Shown here: piece by piece, positions 21,823 through 29,080 of the stretch | How positions within the stretch are numbered: position 1 is the stretch's first letter | How the letters are laid out: each line of letters starts with the position of its first letter | DNA from: a virus | Virus record (IMG/VR): IMGVR_UViG_3300045738_001722 | Coordinates: 1-43,284 of that record | Length of the DNA stretch: 43,284 bases | Reading direction: 5' to 3' (one strand) | Notes under the pieces: model-generated | The model's database searches: none | What the model was told of the DNA's origin: nothing | The model's input: the letters and a program-made list of their open reading frames with translations, nothing else | Translations under genes and position numbers: made by a program

Positions 21823-21999
21823 ATGAAGAGCATAAGCGTCACGGGCTATCAAGTTAAAATTTATAATGATGGAGAAGTTAGAATTTTTTCTAAGGAGGAA
21901 GAGCTAGAAGAAGAAAGAATTCTAGTGATAGCCAAATATCTTTTTGACGAAGGATTTATAGAAGATGACGAAGAGATTTTTATAAATGTTGTTATTTAA
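21823..21999 (+). CDS. Small conserved protein, paralogue of the gene at 3107-3328
   Basis: 58 residues. It has SVTGYQVKIYNDG at the start and KYLFDEGFIEDD near the end, matching the order GYNVKI ... YLYDEGFVED of the 73-residue protein at 3107. The middle is a Glu-rich helix in place of the longer loop of the paralogue. The start follows a GTGTAA motif. Function unknown. Confidence 0.6.
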   Translation: MKSISVTGYQVKIYNDGEVRIFSKEEELEEERILVIAKYLFDEGFIEDDEEIFINVVI

Positions 22000-22182
22000 A
22001 TGCAAATGAGCGCGGGAAAAGGTGATCATCCAAGAAGCTGTTTCTCCAAGAGGTTTAGGGAGAACTATAAGGCTATAAATTGGGGCAGAGATGCTCAAGA
22101 GGTCTTCAAAAAATGTTGTTCTCCCGAAGGCTGTGGGTGCGCCAGAAAGTCTCAGAATAAAAAACAGCGCCCAACTAGCTGA
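22000..22182 (+). CDS. Small conserved phage protein (GKGDxPR family)
   Basis: 60 residues, or 58 from ATG 22006. The opening MSAGKGDHPR and the following ENYKAINWG resemble a very widespread small protein of T4-like and other tailed phages (GKGDKPR ... NYD.IFG). A Cys-rich segment (KCCSPEGCGCA) at the end could bind zinc. Its function is not established. It is followed by a terminator. Confidence 0.65.
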   Translation: MQMSAGKGDHPRSCFSKRFRENYKAINWGRDAQEVFKKCCSPEGCGCARKSQNKKQRPTS

Positions 22183-22198
22183 GTCACTTCAACACAAA

Positions 22199-22230
22199 AC
22201 CCATCATGCTGCGGTGTGGTGGGTTTTTTT
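22199..22230 (+). terminator. Rho-independent terminator
   Basis: Stem ACCCATCA / TGGTGGGT (eight pairs, one G-T) with a ten-base loop, then seven T. Confidence 0.8.
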
Positions 22231-22258
22231 GATCTTTTCGTATATTTTTACGTATTAT
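22229..22258 (+). promoter_or_regulatory. Sigma70-type promoter directly behind a terminator
   Basis: TTGATC, 18 bases, TATTAT, with the ATG at 22265 only six bases after the -10 box, so the start of transcription falls on or next to the start codon. Confidence 0.6.
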
Positions 22259-22264
22259 AATTGT

Positions 22265-22435
22265 ATGAAACCTTTGAATTTATTAAATCAAATTATAGAA
22301 CATGCAGAAGCGGAAGACGCCAAGCAAAAATGGAAAAAACTAAGCGAAGGCGAGGGTGAAGAGGCGATAGGAGAAAGCTGGACAATTTTTCACCTTAAGA
22401 GACTAAAGGAATTAATGGAAAATGAAGAAGCCTAA
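22265..22435 (+). CDS. Small acidic helical protein
   Basis: 56 residues from ATG 22265. The frame is open to 22091, but that would cross the terminator and promoter, so the internal ATG is chosen. The product is a Glu/Lys-rich double helix (NQIIEHAEAEDAKQKWKKL, then FHLKRLKELMEN). No family recognised. Confidence 0.6.
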   Translation: MKPLNLLNQIIEHAEAEDAKQKWKKLSEGEGEEAIGESWTIFHLKRLKELMENEEA

Positions 22436-22589
22436 GAAAAGAAAAAAGAAATATTATTTGATTTTAAATAGGTCTAACGGATATAGATACGGAGCTTTTC
22501 CGCATACCCCAGAGGGACTAGAGATGGCAGAAAAATATATGAAAAAAATCAATACTACCGATGAAGAATTATATATTACAGAAAGGTGA
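22422..22589 (+). CDS. Small basic protein
   Basis: 55 residues, overlapping the preceding gene by 14 bases. It starts with a Lys/Arg-rich run (KKPKKRKKK), then a strand-turn-strand (YYLILNRSNGYRYG) and a helix. Function unknown. Confidence 0.5.
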   Translation: MKKPKKRKKKYYLILNRSNGYRYGAFPHTPEGLEMAEKYMKKINTTDEELYITER

Positions 22590-22594
22590 CGGCA

Positions 22595-23131
22595 GTGGCT
22601 AAAAAGAAGAAAAAAGCGGCGACCCCAAAGGGCGGCAAAGTTGGAAAACTTTACGAGAAGACCAGAGCGGATCTCATGCCTACCAAAAAGGGCAAAAAGG
22701 ACACTGGTAAACGTGCACGCGATTGTCCGGCCATGCAACATGAGACGGCTCATGATCGGCCTTTCGAGGCTGGAAATCCCTATTTCAATCCAACTCGCCC
22801 AGAGGACGTTGGGTCTAGGCCAAGCGTGGGCATGGACGACGCAAAAAGAAAAAAATTGGGAATCGGTACGCCATGCGACTTTGGAAGCTGGACAGTCCCT
22901 AATCGTCGCCTAAATCCGAATAATAAAGACGACGCCAAAATAATTAAAAGAGGAATGGATTCACTTTACACGAACCAGACCAATCCCTCTTGCCCCAAAG
23001 GCAATATTAACAAAAAAAAATATAACGAAAATTGTAAAGATATAGGTTTAGGGAAAAAAAAGAGCAAGAAACAAGAAGAGGAAGAAGGCTTTGAAAGAAA
23101 CGGTAACAAGTTAAAAAAGAAATATGGCTGA
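22595..23131 (+). CDS. Lys-rich hypothetical protein
   Basis: 178 residues from GTG 22595, which has AGGTGA eight bases upstream; an alternative GTG at 22586 overlaps the preceding stop. Highly basic at both ends (AKKKKKAATPKGG and KKKSKKQEEEE). The middle has Pro/Asn-rich segments (FEAGNPYFNPTRPEDVGSR, NRRLNPNNKDD) and four Cys. It could be a nucleic-acid-binding or internal virion protein. No family recognised. Overlaps the next gene by eight bases. Confidence 0.55.
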   Translation: MAKKKKKAATPKGGKVGKLYEKTRADLMPTKKGKKDTGKRARDCPAMQHETAHDRPFEAGNPYFNPTRPEDVGSRPSVGMDDAKRKKLGIGTPCDFGSWTVPNRRLNPNNKDDAKIIKRGMDSLYTNQTNPSCPKGNINKKKYNENCKDIGLGKKKSKKQEEEEGFERNGNKLKKKYG

Positions 23132-23477
23132 TATTCGAGCAATATTGACAAAGCCAAACACCAAAAGCAGAAAGGTAAACACCAGCCCCTTTATTTGTGA
23201 CGGGTGCAGCCTAGCTTACTCTAGAAAGCACTACCAAGTATTATATGATGGCAAAAAATTAGTATATTTTCTGCTTTATCCCGACTGGCAGAAGAAAAGC
23301 AGAAAGTTTTTTCTCTGTCACGATTGTTTTTACAAGAGTGCCATGCAAATTTGTGAAGAATTTGAGCTTCCAGTTTTATCAATAGGGCTTAAGCAAGGGA
23401 GGAAGTGGCACACCCTAGAATTTTACTACAGCGAGTATAGTGGGCCTTGCGACCCAACAGATTTAGATGTATTTTAG
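23124..23477 (+). CDS. Zinc-finger-like protein
   Basis: 117 residues. Two Cys pairs (CDGC at about 25-28 and CHDC at about 72-75) separated by a strand-rich 43-residue stretch could form one zinc site. A basic start and the aromatic C-terminal half follow. Role unknown; zinc-ribbon nucleic-acid binding is one option. Confidence 0.55.
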   Translation: MADIRAILTKPNTKSRKVNTSPFICDGCSLAYSRKHYQVLYDGKKLVYFLLYPDWQKKSRKFFLCHDCFYKSAMQICEEFELPVLSIGLKQGRKWHTLEFYYSEYSGPCDPTDLDVF

Positions 23478-23507
23478 TTGACAAAAATAGAAAAAATATG
23501 TTAATAT
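23478..23507 (+). promoter_or_regulatory. Sigma70-type promoter
   Basis: TTGACA, 18 bases, TAATAT; ATG nine bases after the -10 box at 23517. The -35 box begins directly after the stop codon of the preceding gene. Confidence 0.65.
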
Positions 23508-23516
23508 AAAGAAGTT

Positions 23517-23807
23517 ATGGACGATAAAGAGCTTGAGCTAAGAGACGAATTCGGACTGATGAATCAGTCTGTAGATTGGTGGAAAGAAAGAGCCAATAAA
23601 GTAGTAGGGAAACTGGAACTTTTAGAAAAAAAATTCGCAGAGGGGACGGCAAACGAAGAGGACGACGCGATATACCTCACCATTCTCGAAGAGACGAAGA
23701 TCCTGATTGCTCGCGGAGAAATAGAAAACGAAATCCTCGAAAAACTAGAAGACAACGCGAGGAAATTTTTGAAAGGAAAGCGTGAAAACGGCAATGACCC
23801 CGGATAA
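23517..23807 (+). CDS. Acidic helical protein
   Basis: 96 residues, rich in Glu, Lys and Leu, probably an all-helical coiled coil (ANKVVGKLELLEKKFAEG, then IENEILEKLEDNARKF). No recognised family. It overlaps the SET-domain gene by 26 bases. Confidence 0.55.
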   Translation: MDDKELELRDEFGLMNQSVDWWKERANKVVGKLELLEKKFAEGTANEEDDAIYLTILEETKILIARGEIENEILEKLEDNARKFLKGKRENGNDPG

Positions 23808-24333
23808 GCTTAGGCTTATTAGAAATTTAGATAAAGATACCTACGCGTCTTTCGGTTCCTCCGAAATACACGGAATAGGCGTTATAGCCATTAGGGGCAT
23901 CCCAGAGGGGGTAGATCCATTACCAATCATAAGTAAAGCGGGGCACTCAGAAAAGATAGTTAACCTCATAGAAGAAGAGCTTCTAGATATGCCTCCAGAA
24001 GTCTCAGCGAAGATTAGAAGTCTTTTTGTTAAGACGGAGGGGTCTTATCCTGTTCATTACTTAGGATTAAACGGCACCGACGTGAGATTCTATGTAAATC
24101 ACTCTGACGACCCCAATATGGTATTAGATTATAATTTTGGAGTTATCGGAGCGGGAAGAATTAGAATGGGAATGCTATATTGTCCCTTCAAAGCCGCGAG
24201 GAAGATAGAAAAGGGAGAAGAGCTAACCTACGATTACAGAACAGTCAGGGATGCGGATGATATATGCAAACAATATCCCTTTCTAAAAGAAGACGGAGTA
24301 CTCAAGAAGGCATGGAAAAAATTTGTCAAATAA
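23782..24333 (+). CDS. SET-domain protein (putative lysine methyltransferase)
   Basis: 183 residues from GTG 23782 (AAGGAAAG upstream; an ATG at 23794 is the alternative). It opens with the SET N-part SSEIHGIGVIAIRGIPEG (G.G...R.I..G), has YVNHSDDPNM (the SAM-binding NHS motif) and ends GEELTYDYRTV (the ELTYDY catalytic Tyr). The family transfers methyl groups from SAM to protein lysines. The post-SET Cys cluster is absent. Possible targets are a host or phage DNA-binding protein or a ribosomal protein; none can be chosen from sequence. Confidence 0.85.
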   Translation: MKTAMTPDKLRLIRNLDKDTYASFGSSEIHGIGVIAIRGIPEGVDPLPIISKAGHSEKIVNLIEEELLDMPPEVSAKIRSLFVKTEGSYPVHYLGLNGTDVRFYVNHSDDPNMVLDYNFGVIGAGRIRMGMLYCPFKAARKIEKGEELTYDYRTVRDADDICKQYPFLKEDGVLKKAWKKFVK

Positions 24334-24431
24334 TCGGATTTTTTTGGGGAATGCTCTTGGCTCTTGCCTATTTGACAATTTTATTTTTTGGAGCACTTTT
24401 TTGCTTGACACTTGATAGAAGAGAATGGTAG
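24312..24431 (+). CDS. Very small membrane protein
   Basis: 39 residues, overlapping the SET gene by 22 bases. Residues 6-32 are strongly hydrophobic with many Leu and Phe, ending in a basic RREW. It contains the promoter at 24405 in its 3' end. Function unknown. Confidence 0.45.
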   Translation: MEKICQIIGFFWGMLLALAYLTILFFGALFCLTLDRREW

Positions 24432-24434
24432 TAT
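24405..24434 (+). promoter_or_regulatory. Strong sigma70-type promoter
   Basis: A consensus TTGACA, 18 bases, TAGTAT. It serves the small gene at 24444, nine bases downstream, and possibly the long structured RNA behind it. Confidence 0.75.
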
Positions 24435-24443
24435 ATAAAAATC

Positions 24444-24620
24444 ATGAGCAAGAAAAGTAAAGAATACAAAGTAGCGATGGTTGAGAAGCCAGACGGAACA
24501 AAAGAAGTTAAATACGTTTTAGAACTAGTAAAGATGAACCAACACAAGAGACGTTGGCTCCCCGCTAACAAACGGGATTTTACTCGTTCGCTTAATAATG
24601 GTAGCGTCACCTGCAAGTAG
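24444..24620 (+). CDS. Small basic protein in front of a structured RNA
   Basis: 58 residues. Its start is nine bases after the -10 box, so nearly leaderless. The N-terminal half (YKVAMVEKPDGTKEVKYVLELVK) is a plausible strand-turn-strand-helix; the C-terminal half is basic (QHKRRWLPANKRD). The stop is inside a hairpin (24611-24630). It may be a real small protein or the 5' part of an RNA that happens to be open. Confidence 0.5.
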   Translation: MSKKSKEYKVAMVEKPDGTKEVKYVLELVKMNQHKRRWLPANKRDFTRSLNNGSVTCK

Positions 24621-24635
24621 CTTCTTGCAGTTTTT
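24611..24635 (+). terminator. Hairpin plus T-tract, possible attenuator
   Basis: A perfect seven-base stem CTGCAAG / CTTGCAG with a six-base loop that holds the stop codon of the small gene, followed by five T. Read-through would continue into the RNA beyond, so it may act as an attenuator coupled to translation. Confidence 0.5.
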
Positions 24636-25083
24636 GATCTTTGAAAAAACTTTGCGTTGTGGTGATTGGGGAGATCCCAATTCCTCCTTCTGGTGGGAGC
24701 ATGAATCAGAGCAGAGTTTAAAATTTTGAAATGGCGACGGTCGTTTCAAAGGAAAGTCGCCTAATAATGGTTCATGCTAGAGCCATAGGGCACCGAAACA
24801 AGAGGCAGGAGATTATCAATCTCTGGGAGCCGAGCAACACAGTCTGTGAGGGCGAAGTTGTGAAGTGAGTAGGGTACGAAGTGGTGTAGGGTCCAATGAA
24901 CTTGATCTAGCCCCGAGAGTAGTTGCAGGTAATCAAGAATTCCTGTCTTTCCACTAATTTTTTATGCGTTCTATGCGAGCAACTGAGATCTCACATTTTA
25001 AGACGGCCAATAAACCGATTCTAGGCCGCTTGAGTCTTTAGAAGGACGACGGCTATTAGAACTTCGTCTGGCCGTCTTTTTTT
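24636..25083 (+). ncRNA. Large structured RNA candidate, about 450-640 nt, unassigned
   Basis: A long gene-free stretch between a strong promoter (24405-24434) and a T7 terminator (25077-25083). Pairings include GCATGAA (24699-24705) with TTCATGC further on; an H-type pseudoknot in which TTGAAA/TTTCAA interlocks with GGCGAC/GTCGCC (24726-24761); hairpins GAGATT/AATCTC and CACAG/CTGTG; CTTGAT/ATCAAG; and a nine-base closing pair AAGACGGCC / GGCCGTCTT at the 3' end. The purine-rich single strands are typical of folded RNAs. It may belong to a large phage-RNA class such as GOLLD or ROOL, but I cannot recognise either by eye. Confidence 0.6.
25001..25083 (+). terminator. Terminator closing the large structured RNA
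   Basis: AAGACGGCC (25001-25009) pairs perfectly with GGCCGTCTT (25070-25078); a nested stem (GACGA/TCGTC) sits inside; the 3' side runs into seven T (25077-25083). Confidence 0.7.
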
Positions 25084-25084
25084 A

Positions 25085-25113
25085 TTGACATTCATTTAAA
25101 AAATATGTTATCC
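25085..25113 (+). promoter_or_regulatory. Sigma70-type promoter of the GMP reductase gene
   Basis: TTGACA, 17 bases, TTATCC, starting two bases after the T-tract of the preceding terminator; GTG start at 25122, eight bases after the -10 box. Confidence 0.6.
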
Positions 25114-25121
25114 TAACGAGA

Positions 25122-26288
25122 GTGAGAATTGAATCAGAAATAAAGTTAGACTACAAGGACGTTCTCATGCGCCCCAAGCGTTCTGTCCTAGAATCACGCA
25201 GCGATGTTGATTTAGTTCGTGAGTTCACTTTTCCTAACGCTGGCGGCGAAGGTAGTGACCCCAAAGCGTACGGTTGGAAGGGCGTTCCGATTGTTGCGTC
25301 AAATATGGACACGGTTGGAACTTTCGAGATGGCGAAGGCTCTTGCCCAACACCGCATGCTTACTTGCATTAGCAAGCATAATGATATGAAAAGATGGATG
25401 CATAAGCTAAATGGCTACGGCGTTTATAAAAATAGAGAACAAAGAGAAGCGAACTCGGGAGAAGGGGCTTGGAAGTATAAACGGGACGCAGACGATTGGC
25501 AAAGCAGAATTTACGACCATATCTCCCCGTCTATTGGCATTAAGTATGACGAAAAAGAATTTGATGACATAGACTACTTAAGAGATATCACTTTTAAGTT
25601 TTATCATACTAGATTTGTATGTATTGATGCGGCGAATGGATATACAAAAAGGTTTTGTGATTTTATCAAAAGGGTTAGAGAAGAACACCCCGCACTCATT
25701 ATAATAGCTGGTAATGTCGTCACCGGAGAGATGACGGAACAATTAATTTTAAATGGAGCAGATATTGTCAAAGTCGGTGTTGGAAGCGGTTCTGTTTGCA
25801 CTACTCGCATTCAGACTGGTGTTGGTTATCCCCAATTTAGCGCGGTGGTTGAATGCGCCGATGCTGCTCATGGCGTTGGGGGGTATATTATGGCTGATGG
25901 CGGTTGTACCTGTGCTGGAGATGTTGCCAAAGCTTTTGGTGGCGGCGCTGATTTTGTCATGCTTGGCGGCATGTTGGCTGGACATACGGAGTGTGAGGGG
26001 CAAGAAGAAGAAATAGACGGCAAAAAATATAAAACTTTTTACGGCATGAGCTCCGACACAGCTATGAGAAAACATAATGGGGGCGTTGCAAAGTATCGCT
26101 CTTCAGAAGGTAAAACGGTTAGGGTCGAGCATAGAGGGCTCGTTAAACATACTATAGAGAGTATATTGGGCGGATTACGATCCACTTGTACATATATCGG
26201 GGCCAGAAAGATCAAACAAATGCCTAAATGTGCGACATTTATCAGAGTGTCTCAACAATCTAATGAAGTTTTTGGAAAAAATATATAA
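25122..26288 (+). CDS. guaC: GMP reductase (IMPDH/GMPR family)
   Basis: 388 residues from GTG 25122. The catalytic loop is VGSGSVCTTRIQTGVGYPQ, with the active-site Cys and the Thr-Arg found in this family; IMADGGCTCAGDVAKAFGGGADFVMLGGMLAGH is the phosphate-binding part, and RSSEGKTVRVEHRG with STCTYIGA matches GMP reductase instead of IMP dehydrogenase. There is no CBS domain insert, again as in GuaC. The reaction is GMP + NADPH to IMP + NH3, returning guanine nucleotides toward adenine synthesis. It shares a transcript with the downstream gene (overlap of one base). Phage copies are uncommon. Confidence 0.9.
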   Translation: MRIESEIKLDYKDVLMRPKRSVLESRSDVDLVREFTFPNAGGEGSDPKAYGWKGVPIVASNMDTVGTFEMAKALAQHRMLTCISKHNDMKRWMHKLNGYGVYKNREQREANSGEGAWKYKRDADDWQSRIYDHISPSIGIKYDEKEFDDIDYLRDITFKFYHTRFVCIDAANGYTKRFCDFIKRVREEHPALIIIAGNVVTGEMTEQLILNGADIVKVGVGSGSVCTTRIQTGVGYPQFSAVVECADAAHGVGGYIMADGGCTCAGDVAKAFGGGADFVMLGGMLAGHTECEGQEEEIDGKKYKTFYGMSSDTAMRKHNGGVAKYRSSEGKTVRVEHRGLVKHTIESILGGLRSTCTYIGARKIKQMPKCATFIRVSQQSNEVFGKNI

Positions 26289-26854
26289 TGTTTGATACGG
26301 TAAAATGCGAATACCCGCTTCCTCTCCCCGAAGATCTTGGGGAGTGTGTTGAAATTGATTGGGCAGAGTTCGAGTTTAAGACGGCCAGCTTTGAAGGAGC
26401 GCTGGACGAATATGAAATTACCGAAGATGGAGAGATTTACCATTGGAGTATCGATAGGGAGTGGAGAGAGAACGAAAACCATCCGATGGGTGGCCATTTA
26501 GAAGAGCTTCACAGGGAGCTTAAAAAAATGGACTGGACAGGGGAAATGGTGATACATGGGATTAATCTAACGGAAAATAATGATTATTTATTTGAATTTA
26601 AATTAATTTTTTTCAAAGGACACCTCAAAGAAACAAAGAAGGTTAGTTGGAGGGTCCAAGACGCCACGCCGAGAAAAGAAATGCAAGAAAAAATAGAAGG
26701 CCTTCTTAACTCCTCTTTAGATAAAAGAGAGAAGTGGTGGTATGGAATGTATTTATTTTGGGCATTTTTTATTAAATTTTTATGTTCCATCGCGAGGTGG
26801 AGTTTTAGTGGCCTATCCCGTATATTTTATAAGATAGAGAAATGGCTCACTTAA
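26288..26854 (+). CDS. Phage protein of the MFD-x-x-CxxPLP family, with membrane segment
   Basis: 188 residues. It opens MFDTVKCEYPLPLP, the same opening as the truncated gene at 43077 (MGMFDYISCEMPLP). The first 115 residues are an acidic, strand-rich domain; a C-terminal hydrophobic segment (about 148-168) is an extension probably anchoring it to the membrane. Small proteins with this opening are widespread in phages; their function is unknown. It starts at the stop codon of guaC. Confidence 0.65.
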   Translation: MFDTVKCEYPLPLPEDLGECVEIDWAEFEFKTASFEGALDEYEITEDGEIYHWSIDREWRENENHPMGGHLEELHRELKKMDWTGEMVIHGINLTENNDYLFEFKLIFFKGHLKETKKVSWRVQDATPRKEMQEKIEGLLNSSLDKREKWWYGMYLFWAFFIKFLCSIARWSFSGLSRIFYKIEKWLT

Positions 26855-26884
26855 ATGTTTTAAAATCTTGATATAAAAAATTAT

Positions 26885-26919
26885 AATAAGAATGAAAGAG
26901 TCGAGCTCTTCGTCTTATT
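26885..26919 (+). promoter_or_regulatory. Hairpin in the leader of the VOC/ALDH unit
   Basis: AATAAGA / TCTTATT with an inner AAGAG / CTCTT pairing. It is followed by AT-rich sequence without a clean T-tract, so it may be a weak terminator or an mRNA stabilising stem before the strong AAAGGAG ribosome-binding site at 26937. Confidence 0.45.
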
Positions 26920-26945
26920 TATAATACTTATTTTTAAAGGAGCAA

Positions 26946-27521
26946 ATGAGATTAGATCATATAGCATATAGAGTGCAAAATAGATATAAAACCGCAGCCT
27001 TTTTTAATGAAGCTTTCGGTTACACCCTTGGGACCGAATTTCAAATAGAATTTGACGACAGTTCTAAGGCTGATTGTATAGCTCTAGTTCCACCGGAAAA
27101 TAGACCCCACAACACAGAGCAATGGACGCATAACGCTCTTCTGTATGCCCCTCCCCGTCACCGCGTAGACAAGAGGAATAGCACCGTTCATGCTGAATTC
27201 CATGCTCCTCCAGAAATTTTTGTTAGTGATGGAAGTGAAGGTTCTATCGTGGGCGACTGGGTTGCCGAGAGAGGGGGAGTTGGGGGCGTTCATCACATGG
27301 CCTATCAAGTGGAAGATGTAGAAGCGGTAATGAAAGAATGGAAAGAGGAGGGGTACGCAGAGTTTTATTCAGAAGAACCTATCACTTGCAAAGACCCCGA
27401 TCTTACTCAAGTATTTACAAAACCGTCTAAACTAACAGGGGTGATATATGAATTTATTAATAGAGAGGGCGCGGGATTTTGCGAAGACAGCGTTAGGCAG
27501 CTTATGGAATCAACCAAATAA
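26946..27521 (+). CDS. Glyoxalase/VOC-superfamily protein
   Basis: 191 residues with a strong ribosome-binding site (AAAGGAG). It opens with LDHIAYRV, containing the first metal-ligand His of the VOC fold; the second half has GGVHHMAYQVEDVE with the matching His, and VIYEFINR holds the final Glu ligand. Two beta-alpha-beta-beta-beta modules are thus present. Members include methylmalonyl-CoA epimerase, glyoxalase I and hydroxyphenylpyruvate or hydroxymandelate dioxygenases. The substrate is unknown; the neighbouring aldehyde dehydrogenase suggests a linked pathway. Confidence 0.75.
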   Translation: MRLDHIAYRVQNRYKTAAFFNEAFGYTLGTEFQIEFDDSSKADCIALVPPENRPHNTEQWTHNALLYAPPRHRVDKRNSTVHAEFHAPPEIFVSDGSEGSIVGDWVAERGGVGGVHHMAYQVEDVEAVMKEWKEEGYAEFYSEEPITCKDPDLTQVFTKPSKLTGVIYEFINREGAGFCEDSVRQLMESTK

Positions 27522-27537
27522 CTATCATTTTATAAAA

Positions 27538-29079
27538 ATGGAAGGCAAAAATTATATTAATGGGGCGTGGCTAAGCCCCGCTGGAGACACGTACGACAAC
27601 ATTAACCCAGCTACGGGGAAATCGTTGGGAGAATTCCCGCTGTCCGATGAGGAGACAGTAAAAAGAGCGGTAGCCTCAGCGAGAAAAACCTTTCACAAGT
27701 GGAAAAAGGTTAGCCGATTTGTTCGTTCTGATTATTTGTATAAGGTCGCTCAAATAATTGAACGCCGCAGAGAAGAATTGGCTACGGTTATTTCCCTAGA
27801 AACTGGTAAAAACTTTAATGAATCGATTGCAGAAGTAAACGAGGCGCTACACATGGCGCAATTTGCCTTCGGCTCGGGCAGGTGTTCTCACGGGGAAGCC
27901 GTATCATCAGAGATTGAAGACAAAGATTCTTATATGCTCAGAAAGCCCAAGGGCGTAATAGCTATCGTAACGCCTTTCAATTTTCCCCTAGCCATTGGAA
28001 TGTTTTGGAATGCGGCTCCGTCTATTGTTGAAGGAAACACCGTAGTAATTAAACCAAGCGAAGATGCACCGATGTCTACCCAAATGGCTGTCGAAATTTA
28101 TGAGGAAGCTGGTCTGCCTCATGGAGTCGTTAATCTGGTGCATGGTCGCGGCGATTCTGGCGACCTTCTGGTTCACGCTGATGTCGACCATATTTGTTTT
28201 ACTGGTTCTGCCGAAGTTGGGCAACATATCCGTAGAGTAGCGGCGGATAGCTGGCATAAGACTACGTCTTGCGAAATGGGCAGTAAATCTGCATGTATTG
28301 TTTTTGATGACGTAGAATATAGCCTGACCATACCCGCGACGATAGCAAGCGCGTTCAAGCTTTCTGGTCAACGCTGCGTTTCTTCTAGCAGGATAATTGT
28401 TCAAAGAACCATTTATGATGAGTTTGCAAAAAGATTTGCGATAGAAGCCTCCAAACTGAAAACCGGCAACCCATTCAAGAAGGTCTTTTCGACCAGTGGA
28501 GACCCCGGATGCGTAGGGTGGGAATCATCAATACCAGATGAAGATATATATTATGGCCCGCTCATCAATGAACAAGGATATAAAAAGGTTATAAAATATA
28601 ATCGAATGGTGGTGAACGATGCGAGTGCGGAAGTTCTATTAGAAGGGAAGAGGCTACGCGAGGGCAAGCAGGAGGGCGATGGTTATTTTATGTCGCCAAT
28701 GGTATATAAAAGCGAGTGGAGAGGAGACGCGGCCCCTTATCTCAGAGATGAAGTCTTTGGCCCTCACGTGGCCATTATTCCCTTCGACACTACAGAAGAC
28801 GCCATTAGAATTTATAATGATACTGAATATGGGCTCGCAGTCGGAGTTCTAACGAACGACTTTAGAAAAGCGAGGATCATGCGGGACGAATGCGACGCGG
28901 GAATGATCTACTGGAATGGCGGCTCAATTGCCGCCGAGTCCCACCTAGCTTTTGGCGGTGTTAAAAAATCTGGAAACGGATTTCCTAGTGCCGCAAGAAC
29001 ATATCGAGCGGTCACACACGAGATCAGCTGGACAGTGAACCATGCAGACAAGTTAACCTTTCCTCAAGGAATGAAATAA
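27538..29079 (+). CDS. Aldehyde dehydrogenase (NAD(P)+-dependent)
   Basis: 513 residues from ATG 27538; a longer frame to 27448 overlaps the VOC gene and is rejected. The catalytic Cys280 is in SGQRCVSSS and the general base Glu246 in TSCEMGSKS, with the family spacing of 34 residues. The cofactor fold shows VTPFNFPLAIG, VIKPSEDAPMS and FTGSAEVGQHI. The C-terminal part (FGGVKKSGNGF) is also typical. All catalytic residues are present. The substrate is not fixed by sequence; with the lysine-6-dehydrogenase-like gene at 30290, aminoadipate semialdehyde is a candidate. It lies 16 bases after the VOC gene. Confidence 0.93.
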   Translation: MEGKNYINGAWLSPAGDTYDNINPATGKSLGEFPLSDEETVKRAVASARKTFHKWKKVSRFVRSDYLYKVAQIIERRREELATVISLETGKNFNESIAEVNEALHMAQFAFGSGRCSHGEAVSSEIEDKDSYMLRKPKGVIAIVTPFNFPLAIGMFWNAAPSIVEGNTVVIKPSEDAPMSTQMAVEIYEEAGLPHGVVNLVHGRGDSGDLLVHADVDHICFTGSAEVGQHIRRVAADSWHKTTSCEMGSKSACIVFDDVEYSLTIPATIASAFKLSGQRCVSSSRIIVQRTIYDEFAKRFAIEASKLKTGNPFKKVFSTSGDPGCVGWESSIPDEDIYYGPLINEQGYKKVIKYNRMVVNDASAEVLLEGKRLREGKQEGDGYFMSPMVYKSEWRGDAAPYLRDEVFGPHVAIIPFDTTEDAIRIYNDTEYGLAVGVLTNDFRKARIMRDECDAGMIYWNGGSIAAESHLAFGGVKKSGNGFPSAARTYRAVTHEISWTVNHADKLTFPQGMK

Positions 29080-29080
29080 T

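Noticed and set aside
21544-21852. Minus-strand frame across the tmRNA 3' half
   Set aside because: It lies antisense to the tmRNA and has no supporting signals.
24726-24800. Similarity of the large RNA to RNase P RNA (GGAAAGTC and CATAGGGCA blocks)
   Set aside because: The universally conserved 3' ACAGAA...GGCTTA block and the P15/P16 GGTAA loop are not found, so the match is too partial to call.
27448-27537. N-terminal extension of the aldehyde dehydrogenase
   Set aside because: It overlaps the VOC gene by 74 bases; the ATG at 27538 gives the normal family N-terminus (NYINGAW).
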